Positions 39,985-51,048 of a DNA stretch of 56,818 nt are shown here, piece after piece. Position numbers and translations under genes: made by a program. The stretch is from Caldimonas manganoxidans ATCC BAA-369. GTDB taxonomy: Bacteria; Pseudomonadota; Gammaproteobacteria; Burkholderiales; Burkholderiaceae_C. The notes under the pieces were generated by a model. The model saw only the letters and a program-made list of their open reading frames with translations. It did no database searches and was not told the origin of the DNA. How positions within the stretch are numbered: position 1 is the first letter of the stretch; each line of letters begins with the position of its first letter. The stretch is taken from assembly GCF_000381125.1 (NCBI RefSeq), contig NZ_KB905949.1, positions 1-56,818 on the forward strand. The letters are read 5' to 3'.

Positions 39985-41769
39985 ATGAAGGACCTGCAAG
40001 GCATCACCGTTCTCGTGCTCGGGCTGGGCGCGTCGGGCTTGGCCATGGCGCGCTGGTGCGTGCGTTGCGGGGCCCGGGTGAAGGTCTGGGATTCGCGTGC
40101 GCAGCCCCCGCAGGCCCAGGTGCTGCGCCAGGAACTGCCGCAAGTCGAGTTGTTCTGTGGCGAGGCCATGCCCTCGTGGGTCGAGGGCGTGCAACGCATT
40201 CTCAAGAGCCCTGGTCTGTCCCCCCACGACCCGCGGTTGCAGGGCCTGCTGGCCGAAGCGGCGCGGCGGTCCGTGCCGGTGCAAGGGGAATTGGATCTCT
40301 TTGCCCGCGCACTGGCCGATCTGAAGGCCGAGCGCCGCTATGCGCCCAAGGTCGTGGCCATCACCGGGACCAATGGCAAGACCACCACCACGGCGATGGC
40401 CGCGCTGCTCATCGAGCGTGCCGGCCGTCGCGTGGCCACGGCCGGCAACATTGGGCCGACCATGCTCGACACCCTCGGGCAGGCCTTGGACCTCGAACCC
40501 GAGGTGCCCACCGCAGTCGAGCCGACGCACACCGGCCCGCAAGCGCAGGACACCGCGCCGCTGGCCGAGGCGGCCGAATCGCATAAAGACGTCGCCGCCC
40601 CGGACGAAGACGCCCAGGCCGTCGATGCCATCCATGCGGCCGAACGCCACATCGAGGAGACGCTGGAGGCCGTTGCGGCCCTCACCGGTGAAAGCGAGCC
40701 AGTGCTGCCGCTGGCGCCGCCCCCGCCTGCGCCGCCGGTGTTCGAGCACCTGCCAGAGGTGTGGGTGTTGGAGTTGTCGAGCTTTCAGCTCGACGGCGTG
40801 CAAGGCTTCGAGCCGAGCGCGGCCACGGTGCTCAACCTCAGCCAAGATCATCTGGACTGGCACGGCAGCATGGATGCGTATGCGGCGGCCAAGGCGCGCA
40901 TCTTTGGTCGCGAGGCGGTGATGGTCATCAACCGTGACGACCCTCGGGTCGAGGCGATGGTGCCGGCGCCACAGACCGTCGGCAAAGGGCGTACGGCCAA
41001 AGTGATCGAACGGTCCGTGGTGCGATTCGGGTTGGATGCGCCCAGCCATCCGGGTGATTTCGGGTTGGTCGTGGATGCGGGCATGGCCTGGCTGGTGCGA
41101 GCCCTGCCCAGCGATGAGCCGCACAAAGCGACCCGTCGCCGCAAGGATGAAGCCGATGAGGAACTGGTGCTCCAGCGCTTGATGCCCGCCGATGCGCTGC
41201 GCGTGCGAGGCCGACACAATGCCGCCAACGCCTTGGCGGCCCTGGCCTTGGCCACGGCCATCGGCTGTCCGTTGGCGCCCATGCTGCACGGCTTGCGTGA
41301 GTACGCCGGCGAGCCCCACCGGGTGCAGCATGTGGCCACCGTCGGCGGTGTGGACTATGTGGATGACAGCAAGGGCACCAATGTCGGCGCCACGGTGGCG
41401 GCGCTGCTCGGGCTGGGGGCCGACCGCCTGGGGCGCCGGCTGCTGGTGATCTTGGGCGGTGACGGCAAGGGCCAGGATTTCACGCCACTGGCCGATCCGG
41501 TGTCGCGTCATGCACGCTTCGTGGCATTGATCGGGCGTGATGCCCCGGCCTTGGAGGCGGCGCTGGCCGGCACTGGGGTGGCGCTTGCGCGTTTCGACAG
41601 TCTGGAAGCCGCCGTGCGCGGCTGTGCCGAGCGGGCCGAAACTGGCGATGTCGTGCTCATGAGTCCGGCGTGTGCGAGCCTGGACATGTTCCGCAACTAC
41701 GAGCATCGCGCCGAAGTGTTCGTGGCGGCCGTGCGCGCTTTGGCCCAAGAGCGGGGTGAGGTGGTATGA
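39985..41769 (+). CDS. murD: UDP-MurNAc-L-Ala:D-Glu ligase with an unusual long insert
   Basis: A 594-residue Mur ligase that adds D-glutamate. The N-terminal Rossmann part ([14 protein letters not shown]), the P-loop [11 protein letters not shown] (~126-136), [18 protein letters not shown] and [10 protein letters not shown] are intact. Between residues ~172 and 256 an Ala/Glu/Pro-rich, low-complexity stretch is inserted ahead of [12 protein letters not shown] second, shorter charged insert ([14 protein letters not shown]) lies near residue 380. Typical MurD has about 440-500 residues. The reading frame and motifs continue on both sides, so the insert is translated, probably as a flexible surface loop. 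It overlaps ftsW by 4 bp. Confidence 0.95.
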   Translation: MKDLQGITVLVLGLGASGLAMARWCVRCGARVKVWDSRAQPPQAQVLRQELPQVELFCGEAMPSWVEGVQRILKSPGLSPHDPRLQGLLAEAARRSVPVQGELDLFARALADLKAERRYAPKVVAITGTNGKTTTTAMAALLIERAGRRVATAGNIGPTMLDTLGQALDLEPEVPTAVEPTHTGPQAQDTAPLAEAAESHKDVAAPDEDAQAVDAIHAAERHIEETLEAVAALTGESEPVLPLAPPPPAPPVFEHLPEVWVLELSSFQLDGVQGFEPSAATVLNLSQDHLDWHGSMDAYAAAKARIFGREAVMVINRDDPRVEAMVPAPQTVGKGRTAKVIERSVVRFGLDAPSHPGDFGLVVDAGMAWLVRALPSDEPHKATRRRKDEADEELVLQRLMPADALRVRGRHNAANALAALALATAIGCPLAPMLHGLREYAGEPHRVQHVATVGGVDYVDDSKGTNVGATVAALLGLGADRLGRRLLVILGGDGKGQDFTPLADPVSRHARFVALIGRDAPALEAALAGTGVALARFDSLEAAVRGCAERAETGDVVLMSPACASLDMFRNYEHRAEVFVAAVRALAQERGEVV

Positions 41770-43034
41770 CCGCGGCGTCTCGCACCACCGGCTGGGACGC
41801 CTTCAAGGCGCGCCTGCGCTGCCTGTGGCCGGCCGCCGGCGGCCGAAAAGGGCGCGACGTGCCGGTGCGCGACTGGGTGGCCACTGGCCGGCCTGCTCGT
41901 CTGCAAGGCTTCGACCAAACCTTGGTGTGGGTGGTCGTGGCCTTGCTCGCGCTCGGCTTGGTGATGGTGTATTCGGCTTCCGTGGCTTTGCCGGACAATC
42001 CGCGCTTCTCGCGTTATGCGTCCACGCATTTCCTCCTCCGGCATGCACTATCGATCGGACTGGCTTTCATCGCCAGCCTGGCCGTGCTGCAAGTCCCGAT
42101 GCAGGCCTGGGAAAAATACGCGCCTTGGCTGTTCGTGGGGGCGCTCGCGTTGTTGGTGGTCGTGTTGCTGCCCTTCATTGGCAAAGGCGTCAATGGCGCG
42201 CGTCGCTGGATTCCGATGGGCTTTTTGAATTTCCAGCCCTCCGAGCTGGCCAAGCTGGCCATCGCGATGTATGCCGCGGGCTACATGGTGCGAAAGATGG
42301 AGGTCAAGCAACGCTTCTTCCAGGCCATGGCGCCCATGGCCGCCGCGCTGGTGGTGGTGGGCCTGCTATTGCTGGCCCAGCCCGACATGGGGGCCTTCAT
42401 GGTGATCGCCGCCATCGCGATGGGCATTCTTTTCCTGGGTGGGGTGAACGGACGCATGTTCTTCCTGATGGCTGCGCTCATCGTGGCGGCCTTCGTCGTG
42501 ATGATCAGCGTCAGCGAGTGGCGGCGCGAGCGCATCTTCGCCTATCTCGATCCGTGGAACGAGGCTTACACCCTGGGCAAGGCCTACCAGCTGTCGCATT
42601 CGCTCATTGCCTTCGGTCGCGGCGAGATTTTTGGCCAGGGATTGGGCTCCAGCGTCGAGAAGCTGCACTACTTGCCCGAGGCTCACACGGACTTCCTGCT
42701 GGCCGTGATCGGCGAGGAGCTGGGCTTCGTCGGCGTGGCTGCGGTGATCGTCGCATTTTTCTGGCTCACGCGACGCATCTTTCACATTGGTCGCCAAGCC
42801 ATTGCGCTGGACCGCGTCTTTTCGGGTCTGCTGGCCCAGGGCATCGGGATTTGGATGGGGGGGCAGGCCTTCATCAACATGGGCGTGAATCTGGGCGTGC
42901 TGCCCACCAAGGGTCTGACCTTGCCGCTGTTGAGCTACGGTGGGTCGGCCATCTTGATGAATTGCATCGCCATTGCCGTGGTGCTGCGCGTGGACATCGA
43001 AAACAGGCAGCTCATGCGGGGGGGACGCACGTGA
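41766..43034 (+). CDS. ftsW: Septal peptidoglycan glycosyltransferase FtsW
   Basis: A 422-residue SEDS-family membrane protein, which polymerises septal glycan from lipid II with FtsI. Signature stretches are [50 protein letters not shown] and [19 protein letters not shown], all strongly conserved in FtsW. About ten membrane segments are visible; the N-terminal ~50 residues are basic and cytoplasmic. It overlaps murD and murG by 4 bp each. Confidence 0.95.
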   Translation: MTAASRTTGWDAFKARLRCLWPAAGGRKGRDVPVRDWVATGRPARLQGFDQTLVWVVVALLALGLVMVYSASVALPDNPRFSRYASTHFLLRHALSIGLAFIASLAVLQVPMQAWEKYAPWLFVGALALLVVVLLPFIGKGVNGARRWIPMGFLNFQPSELAKLAIAMYAAGYMVRKMEVKQRFFQAMAPMAAALVVVGLLLLAQPDMGAFMVIAAIAMGILFLGGVNGRMFFLMAALIVAAFVVMISVSEWRRERIFAYLDPWNEAYTLGKAYQLSHSLIAFGRGEIFGQGLGSSVEKLHYLPEAHTDFLLAVIGEELGFVGVAAVIVAFFWLTRRIFHIGRQAIALDRVFSGLLAQGIGIWMGGQAFINMGVNLGVLPTKGLTLPLLSYGGSAILMNCIAIAVVLRVDIENRQLMRGGRT

Positions 43035-44137
43035 GCCATCACCTCGTCATCATGGCCGCCGGCACCGGGGGGCACATCATTCCGGGGTTGGCCGTGGCCC
43101 AGGAGATGCAGCGCCGGGGATGGAGCGTGAGCTGGCTGGGCACCACCACCGGCATGGAAAACCGCTTGGTGCCGGCCGCCGGTATCGCGCTGGATACCAT
43201 TGCTTTCACGGGGTTGCGCGGCAAGGGCTGGTGGCACACCCTCACCGGAGGACTGCGTTTGCTGGCAGCCTTCGTCTCGTGCTGGCGCATTCTGGGCCAG
43301 CGCCGGGCCGATGCCGTGCTGGGCATGGGCGGCTATGTGTGTTTCCCTGGTGGCCTGATGGCCGCTGCGCGTCTGAAGCCGCTGGTGTTGGTGAACGCCG
43401 ACGCCTCTTTGCTGATGAGCAACCGTGCGCTGTTGCCCGTGGCCGATGCGGTGGCGTTCGGCTTCGACGGCGCCGCTGCGGTCAAGACCAAGCGCGCGGT
43501 GGTCACTGGCAACCCGGTGCGCGAAGACATCGAGGCCTTGCCCGGCCCCGAGGAGCGCTTTGCCGGCCGACACGGGCCCTTGCGCGTGTTGGTGGTGGGC
43601 GGCAGCCTGGGCTCGCGCGTGCTCAACGAGACGCTGCCCAAGGCACTGGCGCGGATTCCCGTGGACCAGCGGCCGCGCGTCGTGCATCAGACCGGTGCGC
43701 TCAACCGCGATGCGGTCAAGGCCCTGTACCGGGCCGAAGGCTTGGATCCCGACCACGAGGTCGAGGTGCTGCCTTTCATCGATGACATGGCGCGCCGCTT
43801 GGCCGAGTGCGATGTGGTCGTGTGCCGAGCCGGCGCGGTCACCGTCAGCGAGTTGTGCGCCGCCGGCGTGGCCAGCGTGCTGGTCCCGCTGCTGGTGAGC
43901 ACCACTTCCCACCAGCGCGACAACGCCCAGTACATGGCTCAGCATGGGGCGGCCCTGCACCTGCCGCAAGACGAACTCACGCCCGAGCGTTTGGCCGAGC
44001 TGCTGCGCGGCCTGGACCGCGACACCCTCGTGGCCATGGCGCGCAAAGCCCGCAGCCTGGCACGCCCGCGTGCAGCCGCCCGCGTGGCCGACGAAATCGA
44101 AAAACTGGTGCAAGCCCACCATGGAGGGGCGCGATGA
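43031..44137 (+). CDS. murG: Lipid II synthase, UDP-GlcNAc transferase MurG
   Basis: A 368-residue peripheral membrane enzyme that adds GlcNAc to lipid I. The glycine-rich loops are [27 protein letters not shown] and [34 protein letters not shown] is the donor-binding region. It starts at GTG 43031 (GTGA overlap with the ftsW stop), supported by a GGGGGGA upstream and by the family N-terminus. [10 protein letters not shown] in place of the E. coli HEQNA motif is normal in burkholderial enzymes. Confidence 0.95.
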   Translation: MSHHLVIMAAGTGGHIIPGLAVAQEMQRRGWSVSWLGTTTGMENRLVPAAGIALDTIAFTGLRGKGWWHTLTGGLRLLAAFVSCWRILGQRRADAVLGMGGYVCFPGGLMAAARLKPLVLVNADASLLMSNRALLPVADAVAFGFDGAAAVKTKRAVVTGNPVREDIEALPGPEERFAGRHGPLRVLVVGGSLGSRVLNETLPKALARIPVDQRPRVVHQTGALNRDAVKALYRAEGLDPDHEVEVLPFIDDMARRLAECDVVVCRAGAVTVSELCAAGVASVLVPLLVSTTSHQRDNAQYMAQHGAALHLPQDELTPERLAELLRGLDRDTLVAMARKARSLARPRAAARVADEIEKLVQAHHGGAR

Positions 44138-45543
44138 AACACGCCGTCAAACACATCCATTTCGTCGGCATCGGTGGGGCCGGGATGAGCGGCATCGCCG
44201 AAGTGCTGTTCAACCTGGGGTACACCGTGTCCGGCTCCGACCAGGCCGACAGCGCCACCGTGCGCCGATTGGCCGCTTTGGGCCTGAAGGTGATGATCGG
44301 CCACGATGCGCAGAACATCGCTGGAGCCGACGCCATCGTCATCTCCACGGCGGTGCGTGGCGACAACCCCGAGGTGATCGCCGCGCGCGCGCGCCGCGTG
44401 CCGGTGGTGCCGCGCGCGGTGATGCTGGCCGAGTTGATGCGGCTCAAGCAGGGCATCGCCATCGCTGGCACGCATGGCAAGACCACGACCACCAGCTTGG
44501 TGGCCAGTGCGTTGGGCGAAGCCGGCGTCGATCCCACCTTCGTGATCGGTGGGCGCTTGAACAGTGCCGGCGCCAACTCTCGATTGGGATCGGGTCAGTA
44601 CATCGTCGTCGAGGCCGATGAATCCGACGCTTCATTTCTCAACCTGATGCCCATCGTCTCGGTCGTCACCAACATCGATGCCGACCACATGGAAACCTAT
44701 GGGCACGACTATGCGCGGCTGAAGGCGGCTTTCGTCGATTTCCTGCACCGCATGCCGTTTTACGGCGCGGCGATTCTGTGCGCCGACGACCCCGGTGTGC
44801 GCTCGATCATTCCGATGATTTCACGCCCGGTGATCACCTACGGTTTCGGGGAGGATGTGCAGGTGCGTGCCGTCGACGTTCGCGCCGAGGGGGCGCAGAT
44901 GCGCTTCGTCTGCCAGCGTCGCAATGGCGTGGCCATGCCCGACCTGGAAGTCACGCTCAACCTGCCGGGTGAGCACAACGTGCTCAACGCCCTGGCCGTC
45001 ATCGCAGTGTGCACGGAGCTGGAACTGCCCGATGCGCCGGTGCTCAAGGCCTTGGCCGAGTTCAAAGGGGTGGGGCGGCGCTTCCAGCGCTATGGGGACC
45101 TGCCGGCCCAGGGGGGCGGTCGATTCACCCTGATCGACGACTATGGCCATCACCCGGCGGAGATGGCTGCCACGCTGGCGGCTGCACGCGGGGCGTTCCC
45201 GGGCCGCCGACTGGTGTTGGCATTTCAGCCGCACCGTTACACCCGCACGCGCGACTGCTTCGAAGACTTCGTCAAGGTCATTGGCCAAGGGGCCGATGTG
45301 GTGCTGCTGACCGAGGTCTATGCCGCTGGCGAGACGCCCATCGTGGCTGCCGATGGGCGCTCGCTGGCGCGTGCCCTGCGTGTGGCGGGCAAGCTCGATC
45401 CGGTGTTCGTCGACGAGATCGGCGACATGGCCCAAGCCATCCTGGACCATGCGCGCGATGGCGATGTGGTCATCACCATGGGGGCGGGCAGCATCGGCGG
45501 GGTACCCGCCCAGGTGCTCGAGTTGTTGAAGGAAGCCGCATGA
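44134..45543 (+). CDS. murC: UDP-MurNAc:L-alanine ligase
   Basis: A 469-residue ligase that catalyses the first peptide addition to UDP-MurNAc. [17 protein letters not shown] forms the nucleotide-sugar site, [12 protein letters not shown] the P-loop, [11 protein letters not shown] and [11 protein letters not shown] the central domain, and [14 protein letters not shown] plus [16 protein letters not shown] the C-terminal domain. Length is standard. It overlaps murG and ddl by 4 bp each. Confidence 0.96.
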   Translation: MKHAVKHIHFVGIGGAGMSGIAEVLFNLGYTVSGSDQADSATVRRLAALGLKVMIGHDAQNIAGADAIVISTAVRGDNPEVIAARARRVPVVPRAVMLAELMRLKQGIAIAGTHGKTTTTSLVASALGEAGVDPTFVIGGRLNSAGANSRLGSGQYIVVEADESDASFLNLMPIVSVVTNIDADHMETYGHDYARLKAAFVDFLHRMPFYGAAILCADDPGVRSIIPMISRPVITYGFGEDVQVRAVDVRAEGAQMRFVCQRRNGVAMPDLEVTLNLPGEHNVLNALAVIAVCTELELPDAPVLKALAEFKGVGRRFQRYGDLPAQGGGRFTLIDDYGHHPAEMAATLAAARGAFPGRRLVLAFQPHRYTRTRDCFEDFVKVIGQGADVVLLTEVYAAGETPIVAADGRSLARALRVAGKLDPVFVDEIGDMAQAILDHARDGDVVITMGAGSIGGVPAQVLELLKEAA

Positions 45544-46508
45544 AGTTCGATCCGTCTTCGATCGATGTCAAAGCGCTGGGCAAGGTGGCCGTGCTGATGG
45601 GCGGCCTGTCTGCCGAGCGCGAAGTCTCGCTGATGTCTGGCACCGGGGTGCTGCAGGCGCTGCTGTCTCAAGGGGTCGATGCCCACGCCTTCGATCCGGC
45701 CCAGCGCGACTTGTCCGAACTCAAGCGGGAAGGCTTCGATCGCTGCTTCATCGCCCTGCATGGCCGCTTCGGTGAGGACGGCACCGTCCAAGGCGCCCTG
45801 GAGCTGCTGCGCATTCCCTACACGGGCTCGGGCGTGATGGCTTCCAGCATGGCCATGGACAAGGTCATGGCCAAGCGAGTGTGGCGTTTCGAGGGGCTGC
45901 CTACGCCGGATTGGCGTTTGGTGACCAGTGCCGAAGAAACCCGCGCGGCCTTGCAAGCCCTGGGCGCGCCGATGATCGTCAAGCCTGCGCGGGAAGGCTC
46001 CACCCTCGGACTGACCAAGGTGGAACGTGTGGAGCAATGCGACGCTGCCTATGCGCTGGCCTCGTCCTATGACACCGAGGTGTTGTGCGAGGAGTTCATT
46101 GCCGGAGACGAGACCACCTGCCCGGTGCTGGGGGAGGGGGCCTCGGCCCAGGCGCTGCCGGTCATCCGCATCGTGGCGCCGCAAGGCAATTACGACTATC
46201 AGAACAAGTATTTCACCGACACCACGCAGTACCACTGCCCAAGTGGTCTGCCCGCCGAAGAAGAGCGCGAGATTCAACGCATCGTCGTGCAGGCCTATCG
46301 CACCCTGGGGTGCCGAGGGTGGGGGCGTGCCGACGTGATGATTCGCGCCAGCGACCGCCGTCCGTTCCTCTTGGAGATCAACACATCGCCGGGGATGACG
46401 GGCCATTCCTTGGTGCCCATGTCGGCGCGCGCGGCCGGTTTGTCGTATGAGCAGCTGTGCCTGTGGTTGGTGTCGCAGGCCGCGTTGGAACACACCGTGC
46501 ACCCCTGA
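45540..46508 (+). CDS. ddl: D-alanine:D-alanine ligase
   Basis: A 322-residue ATP-grasp enzyme that makes D-Ala-D-Ala for Mur[18 protein letters not shown] and [14 protein letters not shown] in the N-terminal domain, [13 protein letters not shown] in the ATP-grasp fold, and [18 protein letters not shown] in the metal-binding C-terminus are all family-typical (DdlB type). The start overlaps the murC stop by 4 bp, and ftsQ follows after 3 bp. Confidence 0.95.
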   Translation: MKFDPSSIDVKALGKVAVLMGGLSAEREVSLMSGTGVLQALLSQGVDAHAFDPAQRDLSELKREGFDRCFIALHGRFGEDGTVQGALELLRIPYTGSGVMASSMAMDKVMAKRVWRFEGLPTPDWRLVTSAEETRAALQALGAPMIVKPAREGSTLGLTKVERVEQCDAAYALASSYDTEVLCEEFIAGDETTCPVLGEGASAQALPVIRIVAPQGNYDYQNKYFTDTTQYHCPSGLPAEEEREIQRIVVQAYRTLGCRGWGRADVMIRASDRRPFLLEINTSPGMTGHSLVPMSARAAGLSYEQLCLWLVSQAALEHTVHP

Positions 46509-46511
46509 ACC

Positions 46512-47273
46512 ATGCCGCTGGACATTCGCCTCATGAACGCCGCTGCCGCCGTGCTGTGCGCACTGGCTGCGCTGGTCTTTCTATGGGCTGCGGCCAGCTG
46601 GGTGGTGCGTTGGCCTGTGTTCTCGATCCGGGCCATCCGCATCGATGGTGACGTGGCGCGCAACTCGGTGGCCACGATTCGTGCCAATGCCTTGCCGCGT
46701 TTGAGTGGCAACGTGTTCACGATGGATTTGGCGCAAGCCCAGCAGGCTTTCAAGGCCGTGCCATGGGTGCGTCAGGCCGTGGTGCGCCGCGTGTGGCCCA
46801 ACCGGCTGGCCGTCACGCTGGAAGAGCACGTGCCGGCCGCTTATTGGCGTGGTCCGAAGGGCGAGGACCGGATCGTCAACACTTTCGGCGAGGTGTTCGA
46901 GGCCAACCTGGGCGACATCGAAGACGAAAGCCTGCCCACTTTGACCGGTCCCGAAGGCAGCGCGGCGCGGGTGTTGGCCTTGTACCGCGAGGTGGCCCCC
47001 GTGTTGGCCCGACTGGGTTCGCCAGTGGTGCAGCTTGGGCTGTCCGAGCGAGGGCACTGGCATGCGCAGCTCGACAGCGGCGCGCGCATCGAGTTGGGCC
47101 GAGGCAGCGCCGAGGAAGTGCTGGCGCGCGTGGACCGGCTGGTGGCCACCATCGGTCAGGTCACCGCCCGCTACCCCGGACCGCTCGAATATGCCGACTT
47201 GCGCCACCGCGAAGGCTATGCCGTGCGCATCCGCGGGGTGACCACACAGACGATCCCGGCAGCAAAGAACTGA
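46512..47273 (+). CDS. ftsQ: Cell division protein FtsQ
   Basis: A 253-residue bitopic membrane protein. One membrane segment (AAVLCALAALVFLWAAASWVV) is followed by a POTRA domain that starts FSIRAIRIDGDVARNS and includes PWVRQAVVRRVWPNRLAVTLEEHVPAAYW, a stretch highly typical of FtsQ. It recruits FtsB and FtsL in the divisome. It follows ddl by 3 bp and precedes ftsA by 8 bp. Confidence 0.93.
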   Translation: MPLDIRLMNAAAAVLCALAALVFLWAAASWVVRWPVFSIRAIRIDGDVARNSVATIRANALPRLSGNVFTMDLAQAQQAFKAVPWVRQAVVRRVWPNRLAVTLEEHVPAAYWRGPKGEDRIVNTFGEVFEANLGDIEDESLPTLTGPEGSAARVLALYREVAPVLARLGSPVVQLGLSERGHWHAQLDSGARIELGRGSAEEVLARVDRLVATIGQVTARYPGPLEYADLRHREGYAVRIRGVTTQTIPAAKN

Positions 47274-47281
47274 GGAACTTC

Positions 47282-48511
47282 ATGGCCAAGGAATACAAGG
47301 ATCTCGTCGTCGGCTTGGACATCGGCACGGCCAAAGTGATGGCGGTCGTGGCCGAAGTGTTGCCCAGCGGGGAACTGCGCTTGGCGGGGCTGGGCGTGGC
47401 TCCTTCACACGGACTCAAGCGTGGTGTGGTGGTCAACATCGACGCGACCGTGCAGTCCATCCAGCAAGCGCTGAAAGAGGCCGAGATGATGGCCGACTGC
47501 AAGATCACGCGCGTCTATACCGGCATCACCGGTAGCCATATCCGAGGGCAAAACAGCACGGGCATGGTGATCGTGCGCGACAAAGAGGTCACGCCCACCG
47601 ATGTGGCGCGCGTCATCGAGACCGCCAAGGCGATCAACATTCCCAACGATCAGAAGCTGTTGTTGGTCGAGCCGCAAGAGTTCGTGATCGATGGTCACGA
47701 AGTCAAGGAGCCCATCGGCATGAGCGGTGGGCGTTTGGAGGTCAAGGTGCATATCGTCACCGGGGCTCAGAGCGCGGCCGAGAACATCGTCAAATGCGTG
47801 CGCCGTTGCGGCTTGGAGGTCGAGCAGCTCGTGCTCAACCCCAGCGCCTCGGCTGCGGCCGTGCTCACCGATGACGAGAAGGACCTAGGGGTGTGTCTGG
47901 TCGATATCGGTGCGGGCACGACCGACGTGTCCATCTACACCGATGGTTCCATCCGTCACACGGCGGTCATTCCCATCGCGGGCGACCTCATCACCAGCGA
48001 CATCGCGATGGCCTTGCGCACGCCGACGAAAGACGCCGAGGAGATCAAGGTCGAATCCGGCGTGGCCAAGCAGATGCTGGCCGACCCCGACGAGCAGGTC
48101 GAAGTGCCCGGGTTGGGCGATCGTGCCCCGCGCATGCTCAGTCGCCAAGCCTTGGCCGGCGTGATCGAGCCTCGCGTGGAAGAGATTTTTTCGCTGGTGC
48201 ACCAAGTCATCCGCGAAAGTGGCTACGAGGAACTGCTGTCCTCGGGCATCGTGCTGGCCGGCGGCTCGGCGGTGATGCCGGGGATGGTCGAGCTGGGCGA
48301 AGACATCTTTCTGAAGCCCGTGCGCAAAGGCATCCCGACCTATTCGGGGGCCTTGCATGACATGGTGGCCAATCCGCGCTCGGCCACCGTGATGGGCTTG
48401 TTGGAGGAGGCGCGACTGTCGCGCGTGCGCGGTCACCGGGCGGCCCAGCAGGTCGGTTCGGTGCAGTCGTTCTTTGGTCGCGTGAAAGACTGGTTCATTG
48501 GGAATTTTTGA
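47282..48511 (+). CDS. ftsA: Cell division protein FtsA
   Basis: A 409-residue actin-like ATPase that tethers FtsZ to the membrane. Motifs: LVVGLDIGTAKVMAVV (phosphate 1), VDIGAGTTDVSIY (phosphate 2), GIVLAGGSAVMPGM (adenosine), and the SHIRGQNS loop of the 1C domain. The C-terminus VKDWFIGNF is the amphipathic membrane-targeting helix. It is the second actin-fold ATPase in the window besides the defence-operon Hsp70-like protein, but the two are clearly different families. Confidence 0.95.
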   Translation: MAKEYKDLVVGLDIGTAKVMAVVAEVLPSGELRLAGLGVAPSHGLKRGVVVNIDATVQSIQQALKEAEMMADCKITRVYTGITGSHIRGQNSTGMVIVRDKEVTPTDVARVIETAKAINIPNDQKLLLVEPQEFVIDGHEVKEPIGMSGGRLEVKVHIVTGAQSAAENIVKCVRRCGLEVEQLVLNPSASAAAVLTDDEKDLGVCLVDIGAGTTDVSIYTDGSIRHTAVIPIAGDLITSDIAMALRTPTKDAEEIKVESGVAKQMLADPDEQVEVPGLGDRAPRMLSRQALAGVIEPRVEEIFSLVHQVIRESGYEELLSSGIVLAGGSAVMPGMVELGEDIFLKPVRKGIPTYSGALHDMVANPRSATVMGLLEEARLSRVRGHRAAQQVGSVQSFFGRVKDWFIGNF

Positions 48512-48583
48512 GCGTGGGGCCGACAGAAGACCCCGCATGTGTTTCTTGTGTGATGGCAACTGCAACGACGAAGGAGGTTCATC

Positions 48584-49795
48584 ATGGCTATCGAGATGAT
48601 TGAAGAGTTCAACCTGGGCACGCAGATCAAGGTGATCGGTGTGGGCGGCGGCGGCGGCAACGCGGTCGAGCACATGATGGCCCAGGGCGTTCAAGGCGTG
48701 GAGTTCATCTGCGCCAACACCGACGCCCAGGCGCTCAACCGCTCGTCGGCGCACAAGCTCATCCAGCTTGGCACCACGGGCCTGGGCGCCGGATCCAAGC
48801 CCGAGGCCGGCAAGGCTGCCGCCGAGGAGGCCGTGGACCGCATCCGCGAGGCCGTCGATGGCGCCCACATGCTCTTCATCACCGCCGGGATGGGCGGTGG
48901 CACGGGCACGGGGGCGGCGCCCGTGATCGCCCGGGTGGCCAAGGAAATGGGCATCCTCACCGTCGGCGTGGTGACCAAGCCGTTCGATTTCGAGGGGCCG
49001 CGTCGCATGAAGCAGGCCGATGCCGGCCTGGCCGAGCTGGAGGCCAATGTCGATTCGTTGATCGTGGTGCTCAACGAAAAGCTGCTGGAAGTCCTCGGCG
49101 ATGACGTCACCCAAGAAGAGGCGTTCGCCAAAGCCAATGATGTGTTGAAGAACGCCGTGGGCGGCATCAGCGACATCATCCACATCCCTGGTTTGGTGAA
49201 CGTCGACTTCGAAGACGTGAAGACCGTGATGAGTGAGCCTGGCAAGGCCATGATGGGCACGGCGGTAGCCTCCGGCCCGGACCGCGCGACCAAAGCGGCC
49301 GAAGCGGCCGTGGCCTGCCCGCTGCTCGAAGGCATCGACCTGTCTGGCGCCCGTGGCGTGCTGGTGTTGATCGCAGCCAGCAAGAGCAGCTTCAAGCTGA
49401 GCGAGTCGCGCAACGCGATGAACACCATCCGTCGTTACGCGGCCGAGGACGCCCACGTCATCTACGGCACCGCCTACGACGAGAGCCTGGGCGACCAACT
49501 GCGCGTCACCGTCATCGCCACGGGCTTGTCGCCGCAGGCGCGCCGCCAGCAGGCCCCCATCAGCGTGGTGCACTCTCAGCCGGCCTTGCGCACGGGGACC
49601 GACAACATCCCGGTGCTCAATGCCACCGTCTCGATGCCTGCGACGGCAACCTCCACGCACGACTACGCCAGCCTGAACACCCCCAGCGTCTGGCGCAATG
49701 GGCGCACGCAAGCCGCCGCCAAAGTCGATGCCTTGGCCAGCAACGGCATGGACGAAATCGAGATTCCGGCGTTCTTGCGCAAGCAGGCCGACTGA
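48584..49795 (+). CDS. ftsZ: Cell division tubulin FtsZ
   Basis: A 403-residue GTPase that forms the Z ring. The tubulin signature GGGTGTGAAPVIA, the preceding GVGGGGGNAVEHM, and the T7 loop region NVDFEDVKTVM are present. The C-terminal tail ends with DEIEIPAFLRKQ, the conserved peptide that binds FtsA and others. AAGGAGG (48571-48577) lies 6 bases before the ATG, stronger than elsewhere in the cluster and consistent with high FtsZ output. A 72-bp gap separates it from ftsA. Confidence 0.97.
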   Translation: MAIEMIEEFNLGTQIKVIGVGGGGGNAVEHMMAQGVQGVEFICANTDAQALNRSSAHKLIQLGTTGLGAGSKPEAGKAAAEEAVDRIREAVDGAHMLFITAGMGGGTGTGAAPVIARVAKEMGILTVGVVTKPFDFEGPRRMKQADAGLAELEANVDSLIVVLNEKLLEVLGDDVTQEEAFAKANDVLKNAVGGISDIIHIPGLVNVDFEDVKTVMSEPGKAMMGTAVASGPDRATKAAEAAVACPLLEGIDLSGARGVLVLIAASKSSFKLSESRNAMNTIRRYAAEDAHVIYGTAYDESLGDQLRVTVIATGLSPQARRQQAPISVVHSQPALRTGTDNIPVLNATVSMPATATSTHDYASLNTPSVWRNGRTQAAAKVDALASNGMDEIEIPAFLRKQAD

Positions 49796-49807
49796 AGCGC
49801 CCTCAAG

Positions 49808-49858
49808 GGGGGCGGTCGGGCGTGGGCTATCGACACGATAGCCTGCGCCGGCCCGCCC
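49808..49858 (+). terminator. Long imperfect hairpin between ftsZ and lpxC
   Basis: The core GGCTATCG (49825-49832) and CGATAGCC (49836-49843) pairs around a three-base loop. Outer arms (GGGCGG...GGGCG with GCGCC...CCGCCC) extend it to about 50 bases with small bulges. It could end or attenuate the dcw transcript. No T-run follows. A possible lpxC promoter (TTGCGT at 49859, TATAGG at 49884) comes after it but is weak. Confidence 0.5.
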
Positions 49859-49911
49859 TTGCGTCCATGGACACTGCAAGGGCTATAGGCATTGCCTAAA
49901 ATCGAGGCATC

Positions 49912-50847
49912 ATGCTCCAACAACGCACCTTGAAGTCGCTGACTCGCGCCGTCGGCGTCGGGCTGCACAGCGGACAGCGCGTGGAACTCACGCTGCGCCC
50001 CGCAGCCCCAGACACCGGCATCGTGTTTCGGCGGGTCGACCTGCCCGTGCCGGTCGAGATTCCCGTGTCGGCCACTGCCATCACCGACACGCGTTTGAAC
50101 TCGACCTTGTCCGCCGGGGGGGACCCCGGAGCGCCGGGGGTGCATACCGTGGAGCACCTGATGTCCGCGTGTTGCGGCTTGGGCATCGACAATCTCTACA
50201 TCGATATCACGGCCGAGGAAGTTCCGATCCTGGACGGCTCTGCCGCCTCCTTCGTCTATCTCCTGCACAGCGCCGGGATCGAACTTCAGCGCGCGCCCAA
50301 GCGCTTCGTGCGCGTCCTCAAGCCCGTGGAGGTGCGCGAAGGGGAGGGCCGCAGCCTCAAGTGGGCGCGGCTCGACCCGTACCATGGATTCAAACTCAGT
50401 TTCGAGATCGATTTCGACCATCCGGCCGTCAACCAGACCGGCCAACGCTACGAGTTCGACTTCGGCAGCGGCCGCTACAGCCGTGACATCGCTCGAGCCC
50501 GCACTTTCGGGTTCACCAAGGACGTCGAGATGATGCGTTCGCGTGGCCTGAGTCTGGGCGGCAGCATGGACAATGCCATCGTCGTCGACGACTACCGAGT
50601 GCTCAATGCCGAGGGCCTGCGCTATGACGATGAGTTCGTCAAGCACAAGATCCTGGATGCCATCGGCGACCTCTATGTCATTGGCAAACCCATGCTGGCG
50701 GCCTACAGCGCCTACAAATCCGGCCACGCCTTGAACAACAAGCTGCTGCGAGCGCTGCTGGCCGACGCCAGCCAGTACGAGATCGTCAGCTTCGAAGACG
50801 AACGCCAGGCGCCACAGGGCTTTGCGCAACTGGCGCCGGCTTGGTGA
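49912..50847 (+). CDS. lpxC: UDP-3-O-acyl-N-acetylglucosamine deacetylase
   Basis: A 311-residue zinc enzyme carrying out the committed step of lipid A synthesis. [18 protein letters not shown] at the N-terminus, [12 protein letters not shown] with the first zinc histidine, [11 protein letters not shown], and [15 protein letters not shown] with the second histidine and the aspartate are all conserved. Length equals the family norm. The gene ends the dcw region and is followed 12 bp later by a small membrane-protein gene. Confidence 0.96.
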   Translation: MLQQRTLKSLTRAVGVGLHSGQRVELTLRPAAPDTGIVFRRVDLPVPVEIPVSATAITDTRLNSTLSAGGDPGAPGVHTVEHLMSACCGLGIDNLYIDITAEEVPILDGSAASFVYLLHSAGIELQRAPKRFVRVLKPVEVREGEGRSLKWARLDPYHGFKLSFEIDFDHPAVNQTGQRYEFDFGSGRYSRDIARARTFGFTKDVEMMRSRGLSLGGSMDNAIVVDDYRVLNAEGLRYDDEFVKHKILDAIGDLYVIGKPMLAAYSAYKSGHALNNKLLRALLADASQYEIVSFEDERQAPQGFAQLAPAW

Positions 50848-50859
50848 GCGGCCCCGCCG

Positions 50860-51048
50860 ATGGTCGTCTTTCGCCTGGCGATCCTGCTGTTGCTGTTGGC
50901 GGCGATCGTCTGTTTGGGTCTGTATTTGCTGCGCAACGATCGGCGCTGGCTCCACCTGGGGGTGGCCATCATCAAATGGACCCTCGTGGCGGCGCTGGGC
51001 TTCTTTGCGGTGTTGATCGTCGAGCGGATCTTCTGGCCGGCTCAGTAG
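50860..51048 (+). CDS. Small two-segment membrane protein, function unknown
   Basis: A 62-residue protein with two hydrophobic segments, [20 protein letters not shown] and [19 protein letters not shown], separated by a basic loop ([10 protein letters not shown]). Small proteins with this layout are found near lpxC in related bacteria, as far as I recall; I know no function. It starts 12 bp after lpxC, and its last 7 bases overlap the convergent ruvC end. Confidence 0.62.
   Translation: MVVFRLAILLLLLAAIVCLGLYLLRNDRRWLHLGVAIIKWTLVAALGFFAVLIVERIFWPAQ

Noticed and set aside
38502-41748. Long minus-strand frames opposite murF/mraY and murD
   Set aside because: His/Gln/Arg-rich composition typical of antisense shadows of GC-rich genes; the dcw genes on the plus strand are certain.
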